From NCBI RefSeq assembly GCF_900090285.1, contig NZ_LT607754.1, positions 1,798,001 through 1,862,000 of the forward strand: a DNA stretch of 64,000 nt, in the 5' to 3' direction. Under the pieces are notes generated by a model that was given only the letters and a program-made list of their open reading frames with translations, was not told the DNA's origin and searched no databases. The translations under genes and the position numbers were made by a program. The stretch comes from Micromonospora inositola. Lineage in GTDB: Bacteria > Actinomycetota > Actinomycetes > Mycobacteriales > Micromonosporaceae. Positions 50,750 through 62,064 of this stretch are shown here, piece by piece. The stretch's first letter is position 1. Each line of letters begins with the position of its first letter.

Positions 50750-52554
50750 TCACTGGGTAGCCGCTCCGGGTGGCCGTGTGGTGGGCAGGGGCCATCCGCC
50801 GCCGCCACCGGGGGCGGTCGGCGTGCCGGTCGGGGCCGGGGAGGTCGGGCTGGCCGGGGTCTCGGTCGGCGTGGGTGCCGCGATGCCGATCTCGATCGTG
50901 ACCCGCTTGTCCTTCGCCCAGTTGGACTGGGCGTCCGGGCTCTGCCGGGTGACCGTCCCGACCTGGTCCGGCGCGACCTCGTCGCCGTCCACGACCCGCA
51001 CATTGTCGTAGCCGGCATCCTTCAGCGCCTTGACTGCCCGGTCCTTGGTGAAGCCGACCACGTCGGGCACCTTGTTGACGTTGCCTCGGGAGACCTTCAC
51101 CTTGACGGGGCTGCCCTCCGGGACCTTGGTTCCCGCCTTGGGGTCGACGTCGATGACCGTATCCTTCGCCTCGCCGCTGTCGACGTACTGCTCGTCGACG
51201 GTGAGGTTCAGGGCCGCCAGCTGCTGCTTGACGTTGTCGAGCCGGTTGCCGACCACGGGCGGAATGGTGACCTGCTTAGGGCCGGCGCACAGCTGGTAGG
51301 TCACCTTGCGGTTCTGTTCCAGCGGCGTGTTGGGGGCCGGGTCCTGGTTGACCACGGTGCCCTTCGTGCAGTCGGTGCCGGCAACCGGATCACCGAGCAG
51401 CGGGCTGAGCCCCGCCTGCTGGATCGTGGCCCGGGCGACGGCCTCCGTCTTGCCCTTCAGATCCGGGACGGCCACCTTCTCGGTGCCGCCCCGGTTGAGC
51501 AGCAAGGCGGCGACCAGGGCGATCACGGCCAGCACGCCGAGCGCCGCGAAGGTGGCGATCACCCAGGAGGAGCTCTTGCGCTTGCCCGCGTCGCCGACCC
51601 GGGCCGGGACCTGCCGGGATTGCGGCCCCATCACCTGCGTCGGGTAGCCCGCCGCGGCAGGCGCCATCGGCGCTGTCTCGTCCTCGCGCAGCACCGGGGT
51701 GGCCAGCACCGGCCGGCCGGCGGCCGCCCGCAGCAGGTCGGCCCGCATCTCGCCGGCGCTCTGGTAGCGGTTGAGCGGGTTCTTCGACAGCGCCTTGAGC
51801 ACGATCGCGTCGACCGCCGGGTTGACGTCCGGGTTGATGTCGCTCGGCGTCGGTGGCGCCTCCCGGACGTGCTGGTACGCGACGCTGACCGGGCTGTCCC
51901 CGACGAACGGCGGGTGCCCGCAGAGCAGTTCGAACAGGACGCAGCCGGCGGCGTACACGTCGGAGCGGGCGTCGACCGCCTCGCCGCGCGCCTGCTCGGG
52001 CGAAAGATACTGTGCGGTGCCGATGACCGCGCTGGTCTGGGTCATCGTGGTGGCGCCGCTGGCGAGTGCCCGGGCGATGCCGAAGTCCATCACCTTGACC
52101 TGGCCGGTCTGGGTGAGCATCACGTTGCCCGGCTTGATGTCCCGGTGGATGATGCCGTGCCGGTGGCTGAACTCCAGCGCCGCGCACATGTCCGCGCAGA
52201 TCTCCAACGCCCGGCGCGGCTGGAGCCGCCCCTCGACGCCGAGGAGCTCCTTGAGAGTCCGTCCGTTGACGAACTCCATCACGATGAACGGCAGCGTCTC
52301 GCCGGTCGGCGCGGTCTCCTCGCCGGTGTCGTACACGGCGACGATGGCCGGGTGGTTGAGCGAGGCGGCGTTCTGCGCCTCCCGGCGGAACCGCATCTGG
52401 AAGGTGGCGTCCCGGGCGAGGTCGGCCCGGAGCATCTTGATCGCGACATCCCGACCGAGCCGGAGATCGCGACCGCGGTGCACCTCCGCCATGCCGCCGT
52501 AGCCGAGCAGCTCGCCGACCTGGTACCTGCCACCGAGCAGGCGGGCCTGCGCTG

Positions 52555-52558
<4 letters not shown>
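50750..52558 (-). CDS. pknB: Ser/Thr protein kinase PknB with PASTA repeats
   Basis: 602 aa from the ATG at 52558. The kinase domain (about 12-275) has GYGGMAEV, K41, HRDIKPGNV, DFGIARAL and SPEQARGEAVDARSDVYA. A juxtamembrane linker, one membrane helix (about 338-360), then three PASTA repeats (starting VAVPDLKGK, VTIPPVVGN and NKVPDVVGF) bind muropeptides or lipid II. A T/P-rich tail ends the protein. It is last in the fhaA-to-pknB operon and overlaps pknA by 4 bases. It controls wall growth and division. Confidence 0.95.
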
Positions 52559-53931
<1,373 letters not shown>

Positions 53932-53932
53932 G

Positions 53933-55447
53933 TCAGCGGCCCCCGGAGTCGGCGATGGCCGCCGCCATGATCTTGCCGGCGATCCGGGCCGCCTCGGCGC
54001 TGCCACCGCTGCCGGCCTGCTCCAGCTCGACGCAGACCGCGGAGACCGGGGTGCCGTTCTTGTCCAGGGCGAAACCGATGAACCAGCCGTGGTCCGGGGT
54101 GTTCGGCCCGGACTGGGCGGTACCGGTCTTGCCGCCCACGGTGTAGCCCTCGAAGGCGGCCTTCCGGCCGGTGCCGTTCTCGACCACGCTCTCCATCATG
54201 TCCCGCAGGTCGCTGGCGACCGGGCCGCTGATCGGCCGGCGCAGCTCCCGCGGCTTGGCGGTGTAGTAGCTGGTGGTGCGGTCCGGAGCGAGCATCTGCT
54301 TGACCAGGTACGGCCGCATCTGGCTGCCACCGTTGGCGACCGACGCGGCGATCAGCGCGCCCTGGATCGGGGTCATCCGCACGTCCCGCTGGCCGATGGA
54401 GGACTGGGCCAGGGCGGCCGGGTCGGTGGCGCCGCCAGGCGCCTCCATGTCGCCGGTCCGGCTGGCCGCCACGCCGAGGCCGCCCTCGCCGAGCTGCCCG
54501 ACGGTGAGGTCCTCCTGCTCGAAGCCGAACTGGCGGGCCTTCTCCTTCAGTTTGTCGGCACCGAGCCTCAGGCCGAGCTGGGCGAACCCGGTGTTGCAGG
54601 ACTGGGTGACCGCCTCGTTCAGGGTCACGGTGGTGCCGGTCGGCCCCGGGCAGATCGACGGGGCGGCGTTGCGGATCGGCGTCCCCGAGGTCGGCGGGGT
54701 GAAGCTGGTCCCGGCCGGAATCGGGGTGCTCTTGCCGACGCCGTTCTCCAGCGCGGCGGCGGCCACCACGATCTTGAAGGTCGAGCCCGGGGGCAGCGTC
54801 TCCGACAGGGCCCGGTTGGCCAGCGGCCGGTCCGGGTCCTTTTCGAGCGTGTTGTACGCCGCCGACGCCTCGTTGGTGTCGTGGCTGGTCAGCGGGTTCG
54901 GGTCGAAGCTCGGCATGGAGACCAGCGCCTGGACCGCCCCGGTCCGCGGGTCGATCGCGATCGCCGCGCCCTTCTTCGCCCCGACCTGGTTGTCCCGGAG
55001 CTGCTTGAACGCGGTGTCCTGGGCCCGCTTGGAGAGGGTGAGCAGCACGTTGCCGCCACCGGTCTTGTTCCCGGTGAACATGTCCTTCACCCGGTCGCCG
55101 ATCAGCTGGTCGCTGGTGCCGGCGAGGAAGTCGTTCTCCACGCGCTCGATGCCGGTCTCCGCGAGGTTGACCGGCTTGTAGCCGAGCACGTGCGCGTACG
55201 TCTCCCCACCGGGGTAGCTGCGCTGGAACCTCAGCTTGCCCCCGGTCTCCTTGCTGAGGGCGTACGCGGTGCCGCCGACCTCGATGTTGCCGCGCTTGCG
55301 CTCGTACTCGGCGACCTGGACCCGGCCGTTGTAGTCGCTGTTGCGGTATTCATCCGCCTTGTAGGCCTGGATCCAGTTGAGGTTCGCGAAGAGCAGGCCG
55401 AAGAGGATCATGACGACGACGCCGACGCGGCGCAGGGGTGCGTTCAC
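53933..55447 (-). CDS. pbpA: Penicillin-binding protein PbpA (class B transpeptidase)
   Basis: 504 aa from the GTG at 55447, whose GTGA overlaps the ftsW stop. One membrane helix (about 9-27), a dimerisation/pedestal region and the transpeptidase domain with SxxK in LPPGSTFKIVV, SxN in TQSCNTGF and KTG in VGGKTGTAQSG. It cross-links peptidoglycan together with the glycosyltransferase FtsW/RodA encoded just upstream. The downstream neighbour is pknA. Confidence 0.94.
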   Translation of the reverse strand: MNAPLRRVGVVVMILFGLLFANLNWIQAYKADEYRNSDYNGRVQVAEYERKRGNIEVGGTAYALSKETGGKLRFQRSYPGGETYAHVLGYKPVNLAETGIERVENDFLAGTSDQLIGDRVKDMFTGNKTGGGNVLLTLSKRAQDTAFKQLRDNQVGAKKGAAIAIDPRTGAVQALVSMPSFDPNPLTSHDTNEASAAYNTLEKDPDRPLANRALSETLPPGSTFKIVVAAAALENGVGKSTPIPAGTSFTPPTSGTPIRNAAPSICPGPTGTTVTLNEAVTQSCNTGFAQLGLRLGADKLKEKARQFGFEQEDLTVGQLGEGGLGVAASRTGDMEAPGGATDPAALAQSSIGQRDVRMTPIQGALIAASVANGGSQMRPYLVKQMLAPDRTTSYYTAKPRELRRPISGPVASDLRDMMESVVENGTGRKAAFEGYTVGGKTGTAQSGPNTPDHGWFIGFALDKNGTPVSAVCVELEQAGSGGSAEAARIAGKIMAAAIADSGGR

Positions 55448-56931
55448 GGCCGGATCACCTCCGTGGGGGCACCGTGCAGCTGCTCGGGCGGGGCGCCGCT
55501 CGGGCGGGCCGCCGGGCCGCCGGGCGTGACCGGCCGGCGCGCGCCGTCGGAGACCCGGAGCAGGACCGCGATGAGCAGCCAGTTCGCCATCAGCGACGAG
55601 CCCCCGGCGGAGAGGAACGGGGTGGTCTGGCCGGTCAGCGGGATGAGCTTGCTGATCCCGCCGACGATCACGAAGACCTGGAGGCCCAGGGTGAAGGCGA
55701 GACCGCCGGCGAGCAGCTTGCCGAACGAGTCCCGCACCGCCAGCGCCGCCCGCAGGCCCCGCTCGACGACCAGCAGGTAGACCACGAGCAGCGCGGAGAG
55801 GCCGAAGAGCCCGATCTCCTCGCCGATGCCGGCGAAGATGAAGTCGGTCTGCACCTCGGGCAGCAGGGTCGGCTGGCCGCCGCCCGGGCCGGCGCCGAAG
55901 AGCCCGCCGGTGCCGAGGGTGAGCAGACCCTGAACGAGCTGGTAGCCACGGTCGTACGGCTCGGCGAACGGGTCCAGCCAGATCTGCGCCCGGTCGTAGA
56001 AGTTGAGGAACGGGCCGCCGACCGTGCTGCCCAGCAGGTACGCCAGGTAGGCGCCGCCGAAGAAGAGGATCAGACCGATGAGCAGCCAACTGACCCGTTC
56101 GGTGGCGATGTAGAGCGTCACCACGAACATGCCGAAGTAGAGCAGCGAGGTGCCGAGGTCCTTCTCGAAGACCAGGACCAGCAGGCTGATGATCCAGACC
56201 ACGAGGACCGGGCCGAGGTCCCGCCCGCGCGGAAAGTCGATGCCGAGCACCCGGCGGCTGGCCAGCGACAGCACCTCGCGCTTGCGGACCAGGTAGTACG
56301 CGAAGAAGGCGAGCAGGGCGAGCTTGGCGAACTCACCCGGCTGGATCGAGAAGCCGCCGATCCGGATCCACAGCTTGGCGTTGTTGATCTCGGAGAACCG
56401 GGCCGGCAGCACCGCCGGGATCATCACCAGCACGATGCCGGCCAGTCCCAGGGTGTACGCGTACCGCGAGAGCGAGCGGTGGTCCCGCATGATCGCCAGC
56501 AGCGCGGCGGCCAGGATCACCGCGCCGAGCGTCCAGGCCAGCTGCCGGCCGCCCGTGCCGGCGAAGATCGCCAGCGTCTCCCGGTCCGCCGGGGCCGCCT
56601 TGGCCAGGTCGTACCGGCGCAGGAAGCCCACGCCGATGCCGTTGAGCAGGGCGACCGCCGGCAGCAGCGCCGGGTCGGCGAACGGCGCCAGCCACCGGAT
56701 CACCAGGTGCAGGCCGACGAAGACCAGCCCCAGCGCGGCGGCCGGCACCCAGAAGTCCGGGGTGACCGTGTCCAGCACGTTCGCCTCGACCGTCGCCGAG
56801 TACGCCGCCACCAGGACCATGGCGAGCAGGAGCAGCGACAGCTCGGCGTTGCGCCGGGACCGGGCCAGGCGTACGCCGGGCTGCTCGCCCGTCGAGGCGG
56901 GCGAGGCTGCCGGTGCGGCCGCTGCGGTCAC
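55444..56931 (-). CDS. rodA: FtsW/RodA/SpoVE family lipid II polymerase
   Basis: 495 aa from the GTG at 56931, chosen for GAGGA with a 7-base gap; a start at 57021 would overlap pstP by 62 bases. There are about ten to twelve membrane helices with SEDS motifs GGFSIQPGEFAKLALLAFFA, FEKDLGTSLLYFGMF, QTDFIFAGIGEEIGLFG and TPFLSAGGSSLMANW. It is the glycosyltransferase partner of PbpA. The gene corresponds to Rv0017c (rodA). Confidence 0.93.
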   Translation of the reverse strand: MTAAAAPAASPASTGEQPGVRLARSRRNAELSLLLLAMVLVAAYSATVEANVLDTVTPDFWVPAAALGLVFVGLHLVIRWLAPFADPALLPAVALLNGIGVGFLRRYDLAKAAPADRETLAIFAGTGGRQLAWTLGAVILAAALLAIMRDHRSLSRYAYTLGLAGIVLVMIPAVLPARFSEINNAKLWIRIGGFSIQPGEFAKLALLAFFAYYLVRKREVLSLASRRVLGIDFPRGRDLGPVLVVWIISLLVLVFEKDLGTSLLYFGMFVVTLYIATERVSWLLIGLILFFGGAYLAYLLGSTVGGPFLNFYDRAQIWLDPFAEPYDRGYQLVQGLLTLGTGGLFGAGPGGGQPTLLPEVQTDFIFAGIGEEIGLFGLSALLVVYLLVVERGLRAALAVRDSFGKLLAGGLAFTLGLQVFVIVGGISKLIPLTGQTTPFLSAGGSSLMANWLLIAVLLRVSDGARRPVTPGGPAARPSGAPPEQLHGAPTEVIRP

Positions 56932-56959
56932 GGATGAGTCCTCGGTGTCGAGCCGACGC

Positions 56960-58411
56960 TCACTCCGGCGACCGGCAGCCCGCCGGGTCGACCGGCGGGA
57001 CGGTGTCGGAGGGGACGGCATCGGGCGTGGTGGTCGGCGCGGCGGGTGTGGGCGTGACCGGCGGCCGACCGGTGGCGCTGACGGCCGGCGCCACCGCGGA
57101 GGCGCTGACGGTCGGCGTCGGGCTCACCGCGGCAGCGCTGACGGTCGGCGTCGGGCTCACCGCGGCGGCCGTCGGGCTCGGCGGGCAGATCGGCTTGAGG
57201 TTCGGATTCGCCGGATCGTCGCTGGTCAGCTCGGCCAGCCGACGCTGCGCGTCCGGCTCGCTCTTGGCCTGGATGCCCTGCTTGACCTGCTCCTGCGCGG
57301 CCAGCGTGAGGTCGTCCAGCTTGGCCCCGCTCGTGGAGTGCACGCTGGACAGGTCGAGGCCGGCGATCTGGCCCGGCACGCCGCGGAAGACGGCGAGCTC
57401 ACCCTGCTCGGTGGTGCCGACGTAGTACTGCCGCTGGGTGTAGCTCCACCCGGCGAACAGGCCGCCGCCGAGGATGACCAGCAGCGCGAGCAGCATCGCC
57501 GCGCTGCGCAGCGGGCGGTGCCGGCGCCGTTCCGGCTCGTCGTCCCGGTTGTCCGCCGGCTCCTCGGGGGCCGGCGGACGCGGGGCGGACAGGGCCGAGG
57601 CGCGGGCCGCCGGGGTGGAGACGTCGGCCGAGGTGGCCATGCCCCGGTCCCGGGCCGCGGCGCCGCCGACGATCGGGGACGCCTCGACGATGTCCTGGTC
57701 GGTGGCGTCGGCGATGATCACCGTGATGTTGTCCGGCCCGCCGCCGCGCAGCGCGAGTTGCACCAGGCGCTCGACGCATTGCTGGGGGTCGGTGTACTCC
57801 CGCATGGTGTCGCCGATGGTGTCCGCGCTGACCACGCCGGAGAGCCCGTCGCTGCAGATCAGGTAGCGGTCGCCGGGCAGGACCTGGCGGACGCTGTATT
57901 CCGGGTCGATGTCGCGGCCGTCCAGCGCGCGGGTGAGCAGCGAGCGCTGGGGGTGGCTGCTCGCCTCCTCCGCGCTGATCCGGCCCTCGTCGACGAGCAT
58001 CTGGACGTACGTGTCGTCCTTGGTGATCTGCGCGAACTCGCCGTTGCGCAGGAGGTAGGCCCGCGAGTCACCGATGTGGACCATGCCGATCTTGCTGCCC
58101 GAGAAGAGGGTGGCGGTGAGCGTGGTGCCCATCCCCTCCAGCTGCGGGTTGGCGTCCACGGTGTCGCGGAGTTGTTGGTTGGCGGTGCCCACGGCTGAAC
58201 GCAACGCGTCGACGAGGGCGTCCCCTGGGACGTCCTCGTCGAGGGGCGCCATGGCACCGATGACGATGTTGCTGGCGACGTCACCGGCGGCCATACCGCC
58301 CATGCCGTCGGCGACGGCGAGTAGCCGCGGCCCGGCGTAGACGGAATCCTGGTTACCGTCTCGGATCAGACCGCGGTCGCTGTGGGCCGCATAGCGCAGG
58401 GTCAGAGTCAT
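56960..58411 (-). CDS. pstP: PP2C-type Ser/Thr phosphatase PstP
   Basis: 483 aa from the ATG at 58411. The catalytic domain (1-240) has SDRGLIRDGNQDS, LLAVADGMGGMAAGD, HIGDSRAYLLR, LICSDGLSGVV and GGPDNITVI, with the metal-binding aspartates in place. A linker and a membrane helix (about 305-325) lead to an exterior region that ends in a Ser/Pro/Thr/Ala-rich tail with two exact 11-residue repeats. It reverses PknA/PknB phosphorylation. Its start overlaps the fhaB stop by 4 bases. Confidence 0.94.
   Translation of the reverse strand: MTLTLRYAAHSDRGLIRDGNQDSVYAGPRLLAVADGMGGMAAGDVASNIVIGAMAPLDEDVPGDALVDALRSAVGTANQQLRDTVDANPQLEGMGTTLTATLFSGSKIGMVHIGDSRAYLLRNGEFAQITKDDTYVQMLVDEGRISAEEASSHPQRSLLTRALDGRDIDPEYSVRQVLPGDRYLICSDGLSGVVSADTIGDTMREYTDPQQCVERLVQLALRGGGPDNITVIIADATDQDIVEASPIVGGAAARDRGMATSADVSTPAARASALSAPRPPAPEEPADNRDDEPERRRHRPLRSAAMLLALLVILGGGLFAGWSYTQRQYYVGTTEQGELAVFRGVPGQIAGLDLSSVHSTSGAKLDDLTLAAQEQVKQGIQAKSEPDAQRRLAELTSDDPANPNLKPICPPSPTAAAVSPTPTVSAAAVSPTPTVSASAVAPAVSATGRPPVTPTPAAPTTTPDAVPSDTVPPVDPAGCRSPE
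57102..57167. repeat. 33-bp tandem repeat in the pstP tail
   Basis: Units 57102-57134 and 57135-57167 differ at most at the last base, with a degenerate copy at about 57075. They encode the 11-residue unit AAVSPTPTVSA (order varies) in the low-complexity exterior tail of PstP. Slippage could change its length. Confidence 0.75.
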
Positions 58412-58893
58412 GGCCGTAATTCGAGAGAAGTGCGGCCGATCCGGATCGGCACGCCGAGGGGGACGGGGGTTGGTCCGGTGACCTTAGCGCGATCAAGATA
58501 CGTGCCGTTAGTCGAGCCGAGATCCTCGACGAACCACTGCCCGTCGCGCGGCACGAGCCGGGCGTGCCGCGCGGACGCGTAGTCGTCGGTGATCACCAGC
58601 GTGGAGTCCTCGGCCCGCCCGATGGTGATCTGGGCTTCACCGAGGGTGATCCGGGTGCCGGCCAACTGGCCGGCGGTGACCACCAGCTGGTGCGCGGCCC
58701 TGCCCCGCTTCACCTTCGCCGGCTTCGCCGCCTGACCGGTCGAGGCGCCGACCGCGCGCGGCGCGGCCACCAGTCGACCCGACCGGGCGCCGGCGAACAG
58801 GTCCCGGCGGATGACGCCGACCACCGTGAACACGAAGATCCACAGCAGGATGAGGAACCCGAACCGGGCGACGGTGATGACGAGTTCCGGCAA
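58408..58893 (-). CDS. fhaB: FHA-domain protein FhaB
   Basis: 161 aa from the ATG at 58893. An N-terminal membrane helix (about 8-28) and linker precede the FHA domain (about 85-160) with ITIGRAEDSTLVITDDYASARHARL (in parts) and DLGSTNGTYLDR. FHA domains bind phosphothreonine; FhaB (FipA in mycobacteria) is a PknA substrate linked to FtsZ and FtsQ. The start lies 6 bases after the fhaA stop. Confidence 0.93.
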   Translation of the reverse strand: MPELVITVARFGFLILLWIFVFTVVGVIRRDLFAGARSGRLVAAPRAVGASTGQAAKPAKVKRGRAAHQLVVTAGQLAGTRITLGEAQITIGRAEDSTLVITDDYASARHARLVPRDGQWFVEDLGSTNGTYLDRAKVTGPTPVPLGVPIRIGRTSLELRP

Positions 58894-58899
58894 GGCGGG

Positions 58900-59664
58900 T
58901 CAGCCGTCCACGCGGAAGGTCAGGGTCGTCGTGCCGAGCTGGACCATGTCGCCCGGGTTGAGGGCGACGGCGGAGACGCGCTGGCCGTTGACCATCGTGC
59001 CGTTGGTGGAGCCGAGGTCGGTCAGCACGACCTGGCCGCCGTCGAAGTCCAGCCGGGCGTGTCGCCGGGAGATCCCGACGTCGGGCAGGCGCAGGTTGGC
59101 CTGGTCACCGCGGCCGATCACCGTGGAACCCATCTGGAGGGGGTAGGTGCGACCGTCGCCGGAGACCAGTCGCACGTTGCGGCCGCCGCCGTGACCGGGC
59201 GGGGGGCCGTAGCCGCCGCCCTGGTCGTACGCCGGGTACGCCGGCGGGCCGGCGTCGTAGGCGCCGGGCGCGGAGACCGGGGCGACGTCGCCGCCGGTGT
59301 AGACCTCGGCGGTGACCCGGAACATGCCGGTGTCCAGCCCTTCACCGCGCTCGATCTCGACGATCACGTCGCCGTAGACCGTCCAGGCCTGCTCGCCGAT
59401 GAACTCCGCCTGCGACTGGGCCAGCTCCTGGGCCAGCGCGGCGGCGTACGGCGCCAGCCTGCTGTGGTCGTACGGCGAGAGATCGATCACGTAGCGGTTG
59501 GGCACCAACGTGCGCCCACCGGCCAGGATCGCCTTGTGCGCCTCGGCCTCCCGCTGCATGGCGTTGAGGATCTCCACGGGGTGGACCACCCCTTTGAAGA
59601 CCTTGGCAAAGGCCCCCTCTACCAGGCCTTCCAGACGCTTCTCGAAGCGTTGCAGCACGCTCAC
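58900..59664 (-). CDS. fhaA: FHA-domain protein FhaA (DUF3662)
   Basis: 254 aa from the ATG at 59664. The N-terminal DUF3662 domain is MSVLQRFEKRLEGLVEGAFAKVF, seen in parts, with VPNRYVIDLSPYDHSRL. A short G/Y/P-rich linker follows, then the FHA domain (about 165-250) with VIGRGDQANLRLPDVGISRRHA in part and DLGSTNGTMVNGQRV. It is shorter than mycobacterial FhaA, which has a longer linker. In mycobacteria it regulates wall synthesis through MurJ. First gene of the operon. Confidence 0.93.
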   Translation of the reverse strand: MSVLQRFEKRLEGLVEGAFAKVFKGVVHPVEILNAMQREAEAHKAILAGGRTLVPNRYVIDLSPYDHSRLAPYAAALAQELAQSQAEFIGEQAWTVYGDVIVEIERGEGLDTGMFRVTAEVYTGGDVAPVSAPGAYDAGPPAYPAYDQGGGYGPPPGHGGGRNVRLVSGDGRTYPLQMGSTVIGRGDQANLRLPDVGISRRHARLDFDGGQVVLTDLGSTNGTMVNGQRVSAVALNPGDMVQLGTTTLTFRVDG

Positions 59665-59900
59665 CGGCTCCTCCTCGGGTCCCGAGGCAATGATGGTATC
59701 TGGACACCGCCCTCGCAGCTCACATGCCGCTCGGCCGGCCGCCGGCGGTCCGTTCGAACGGACCCCTCGGCTCGTGCTACAGTTTCGTCCGCCACGAACG
59801 GTGATCGCTCGTGGCGATGACCGGTCACAGCGTAGTATGTCCGAGCACCCGCCGCAGGTGGCGGGACCGCGATGGGATACGGTGTTCCAGGTCAGGCCAC

Positions 59901-59983
59901 GGGGAAGTGGCGGAATGGCAGACGCGCACGGTTCAGGTCCGTGTGTCCGAAAGGACGTGGGGGTTCAACTCCCCCCTTCCCCA
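59901..59983 (+). tRNA. tRNA-Leu(CAG)
   Basis: A class II tRNA with acceptor GGGGAAG/CTTCCCC, anticodon arm CACGG-TTCAGGT-CCGTG with anticodon CAG, a long variable arm (TGTCCGAAAGGACG) and T arm GGGTTCAACTCCC. CCA is not encoded. It reads the abundant CUG codon of this high-GC genome. Confidence 0.95.
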
Positions 59984-59989
59984 CCTTGA

Positions 59990-60018
59990 CGAGGGCTCCG
60001 CAGCTTGCGGGGCCCTCG
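59990..60018 (+). terminator. Hairpin after tRNA-Leu
   Basis: CGAGGGCTCCGCA pairs with TGCGGGGCCCTCG through one G-T wobble, 6 bases after the tRNA. Confidence 0.75.
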
Positions 60019-60093
60019 CGTCATATCGGGGCGTGCCGGACGTCACGCTATGCTCCGATGGTTCCCTGCCTCCTAACTGACCAGGAGTGGCGT

Positions 60094-61167
60094 GTGACTG
60101 TCGCGATGGTGACCGGCTCGGGCGGTCTGATCGGCTCCGAGGCGGTCCGGCACTTCGCCGGCCTCGGGCTCGACGTGGTCGGCATCGACAACGACATGCG
60201 GCAGGAGTTCTTCGGCGCCGAGGCGTCGACCGCCTGGAACGTCCGCCGGCTGACCGACGAGCTGGGCTCCGCGTACTCGCACCACAGCATCGACATCCGG
60301 GACCGGGACGCGCTGGCGAAGCTCTTCGCCCGCTACGGCCGGGACATCGCCGTGGTGATCCACACCGCCGCGCAGCCGTCGCACGACTGGGCCGTCCGGG
60401 ACCCGTTCACCGACTTCGACGTCAACGCCGGCGGCACCCTCAACGTGCTGCAGAACGTCCGCGAGCACTGCATCGAGGCGCCGGTGATCCACTGCTCGAC
60501 CAACAAGGTCTACGGCGACCGGCCGAACAGCCTGCCGCTGGTGGAGCTGGAGACCCGGTGGGAGATCGAGCCGGGGCACCCGTACGAGCAGGGCATTCGC
60601 GAGGACATGTCGATCGACGCCTGCCTGCACTCCGTCTTCGGCGCGTCCAAGGTCGCCGCCGACGTGATGGTCCAGGAGTACGGCCGCTACTTCGGCATGA
60701 AGACCGCCTGCTTCCGGGGCGGCACGCTGACCGGTCCGGCCCACTCCGCCACCGAACTGCACGGCTTCCTCGGCTACGTGATGCGCGCGAACATGGAGCG
60801 CCGGACGTACAAGATCTTCGGCTACCAGGGCAAGCAGGTCCGGGACGCCATCCACAGCTCGGACGTGGTCTCGGCGTTCGAGGCGTTCTTCCGCAACCCG
60901 CGCTCGGCGGCGGTCTACAACCTGGGCGGCGGCCGGCACTCCAACACCTCCAACCGCGAGGCGTTCGCCCTGGCCGAGCAGATCACCGGCCAGGAGATGA
61001 TCACCGAGTACGTCGAGGCGAACCGGATCGGCGACCACAAGTGGTGGATCGGCTCGACCGAGGCGTTCCAGGCCGACTACCCGGACTGGAAGCAGGTCTA
61101 CGACGTGCCGATGATCGTGCGCGAGATCTACGAGGCCAACGTGGACAAGTGGGTGCCGCAGGCATGA
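60094..61167 (+). CDS. NAD-dependent epimerase/dehydratase (CDP-paratose 2-epimerase-like)
   Basis: 357 aa from the GTG at 60094 (CAGGAG 6 bases upstream). Rossmann motif [13 protein letters not shown]. The catalytic region [16 protein letters not shown] is characteristic of the CDP-paratose/tyvelose epimerase branch, and the later [19 protein letters not shown] carries the following lysine. [19 protein letters not shown] is also typical. It probably makes a modified nucleotide sugar for a surface polymer. It is co-transcribed with a WecG-type glycosyltransferase gene (4-base overlap). Confidence 0.88.
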   Translation: MTVAMVTGSGGLIGSEAVRHFAGLGLDVVGIDNDMRQEFFGAEASTAWNVRRLTDELGSAYSHHSIDIRDRDALAKLFARYGRDIAVVIHTAAQPSHDWAVRDPFTDFDVNAGGTLNVLQNVREHCIEAPVIHCSTNKVYGDRPNSLPLVELETRWEIEPGHPYEQGIREDMSIDACLHSVFGASKVAADVMVQEYGRYFGMKTACFRGGTLTGPAHSATELHGFLGYVMRANMERRTYKIFGYQGKQVRDAIHSSDVVSAFEAFFRNPRSAAVYNLGGGRHSNTSNREAFALAEQITGQEMITEYVEANRIGDHKWWIGSTEAFQADYPDWKQVYDVPMIVREIYEANVDKWVPQA

Positions 61168-61970
61168 CCACCGGCACCAAACGGAACGTGCTCGGCGTGC
61201 TCGTCGACGCGACCGACTACGGCGCGGCCACCGAGGCGGTCGTCACCGCGGCGCGGGAGCGCCGCCCGCTGGCGCTGACCGCGCTGGCCGTGCACGGGGT
61301 GATGACCGGCGTGCTCGACCCGGCGCACAACGCCCGGCTCAACTCGTTCGACGTGGTCACGCCGGACGGCCAGCCGGTCCGCTGGGCGCTGAACCTGCTG
61401 CACGGCGCGGGCCTCACCGACCGGGTGTACGGCCCGGAGCTCACTCTCCGGGTGCTCGCCCGCTGCGCCGACGAAGGGCTGCCGGTCTACCTGTACGGCT
61501 CCACCGAGGAGACCCTGGCGCGGCTGATCCCGGCGCTGGAGGAGAAGTTCCCGGCGTTGAAGATCGCCGGCGTCGAGCCGTCGAAGTTCCGCCAGGTGCA
61601 GCCCGGCGAGGACGCCGAGATCTCCGACCGGATCAAGGCCAGCGGTGCCCGGCTCGTCCTGGTCGGGCTGGGCTGCCCCCGGCAGGAGGTCTTCGCGTAC
61701 GCCATGCGGCCGCTGCTGGACATGCCGCTGATGGCGGTCGGCGCGGCCTTCGACTACCACGCCGGCCTGCTGCGCAACCCGCCGCCGTGGATGCAACGCG
61801 CCGGGCTGGAGTGGTTCTGGCGGCTCGGCCTGGAGCCGAAGCGGCTCTGGCGGCGGTACGTCATCCTCAACCCGGCCTACCTGGCCCGCCTGGCGGCGCA
61901 GAAGACCGGCCTGTGGAAGGCCACCCCGCCGCCCCCGGCCACGGAGCGCCCGGCCACCTTCGCCGTCTGA
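61164..61970 (+). CDS. WecG/TagA/CpsF family glycosyltransferase
   Basis: 268 aa from the ATG at 61164 (ATGA overlap with the epimerase). Family motifs are [45 protein letters not shown] (in parts), [14 protein letters not shown] and [29 protein letters not shown] (in parts). Such enzymes transfer a sugar such as ManNAc to a lipid-linked acceptor for surface glycopolymers. With the epimerase it forms a two-gene glycopolymer unit. Confidence 0.92.
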   Translation: MTTGTKRNVLGVLVDATDYGAATEAVVTAARERRPLALTALAVHGVMTGVLDPAHNARLNSFDVVTPDGQPVRWALNLLHGAGLTDRVYGPELTLRVLARCADEGLPVYLYGSTEETLARLIPALEEKFPALKIAGVEPSKFRQVQPGEDAEISDRIKASGARLVLVGLGCPRQEVFAYAMRPLLDMPLMAVGAAFDYHAGLLRNPPPWMQRAGLEWFWRLGLEPKRLWRRYVILNPAYLARLAAQKTGLWKATPPPPATERPATFAV

Positions 61971-61983
61971 GCCCGACGCCGAC

Positions 61984-62004
61984 CGGCCGGGAGGACCCCG
62001 GCCG
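61984..62004 (+). terminator. Hairpin after the glycosyltransferase gene
   Basis: CGGCCGGG/CCCGGCCG with a 5-base loop, 13 bases after the stop. Confidence 0.6.
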
Positions 62005-62010
62005 AAACGA

Positions 62011-62047
62011 CGCCCGGCGGCCAGCCGTGCAGGGTGACCGCCGGACG
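62011..62047 (-). terminator. Hairpin after the subtilisin gene
   Basis: CGCCCGGCGG and CCGCCGGACG pair with one wobble around a 17-base loop, 17 bases downstream of the minus-strand stop at 62065. Confidence 0.5.
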
Positions 62048-62064
62048 CCGGTGGGAAGGTTGGC

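Noticed and set aside
56932..57021. Longer N-terminus for the FtsW/RodA protein
   Set aside because: It would overlap pstP by 62 bases, and the GTG at 56931 has a well-placed GAGGA.
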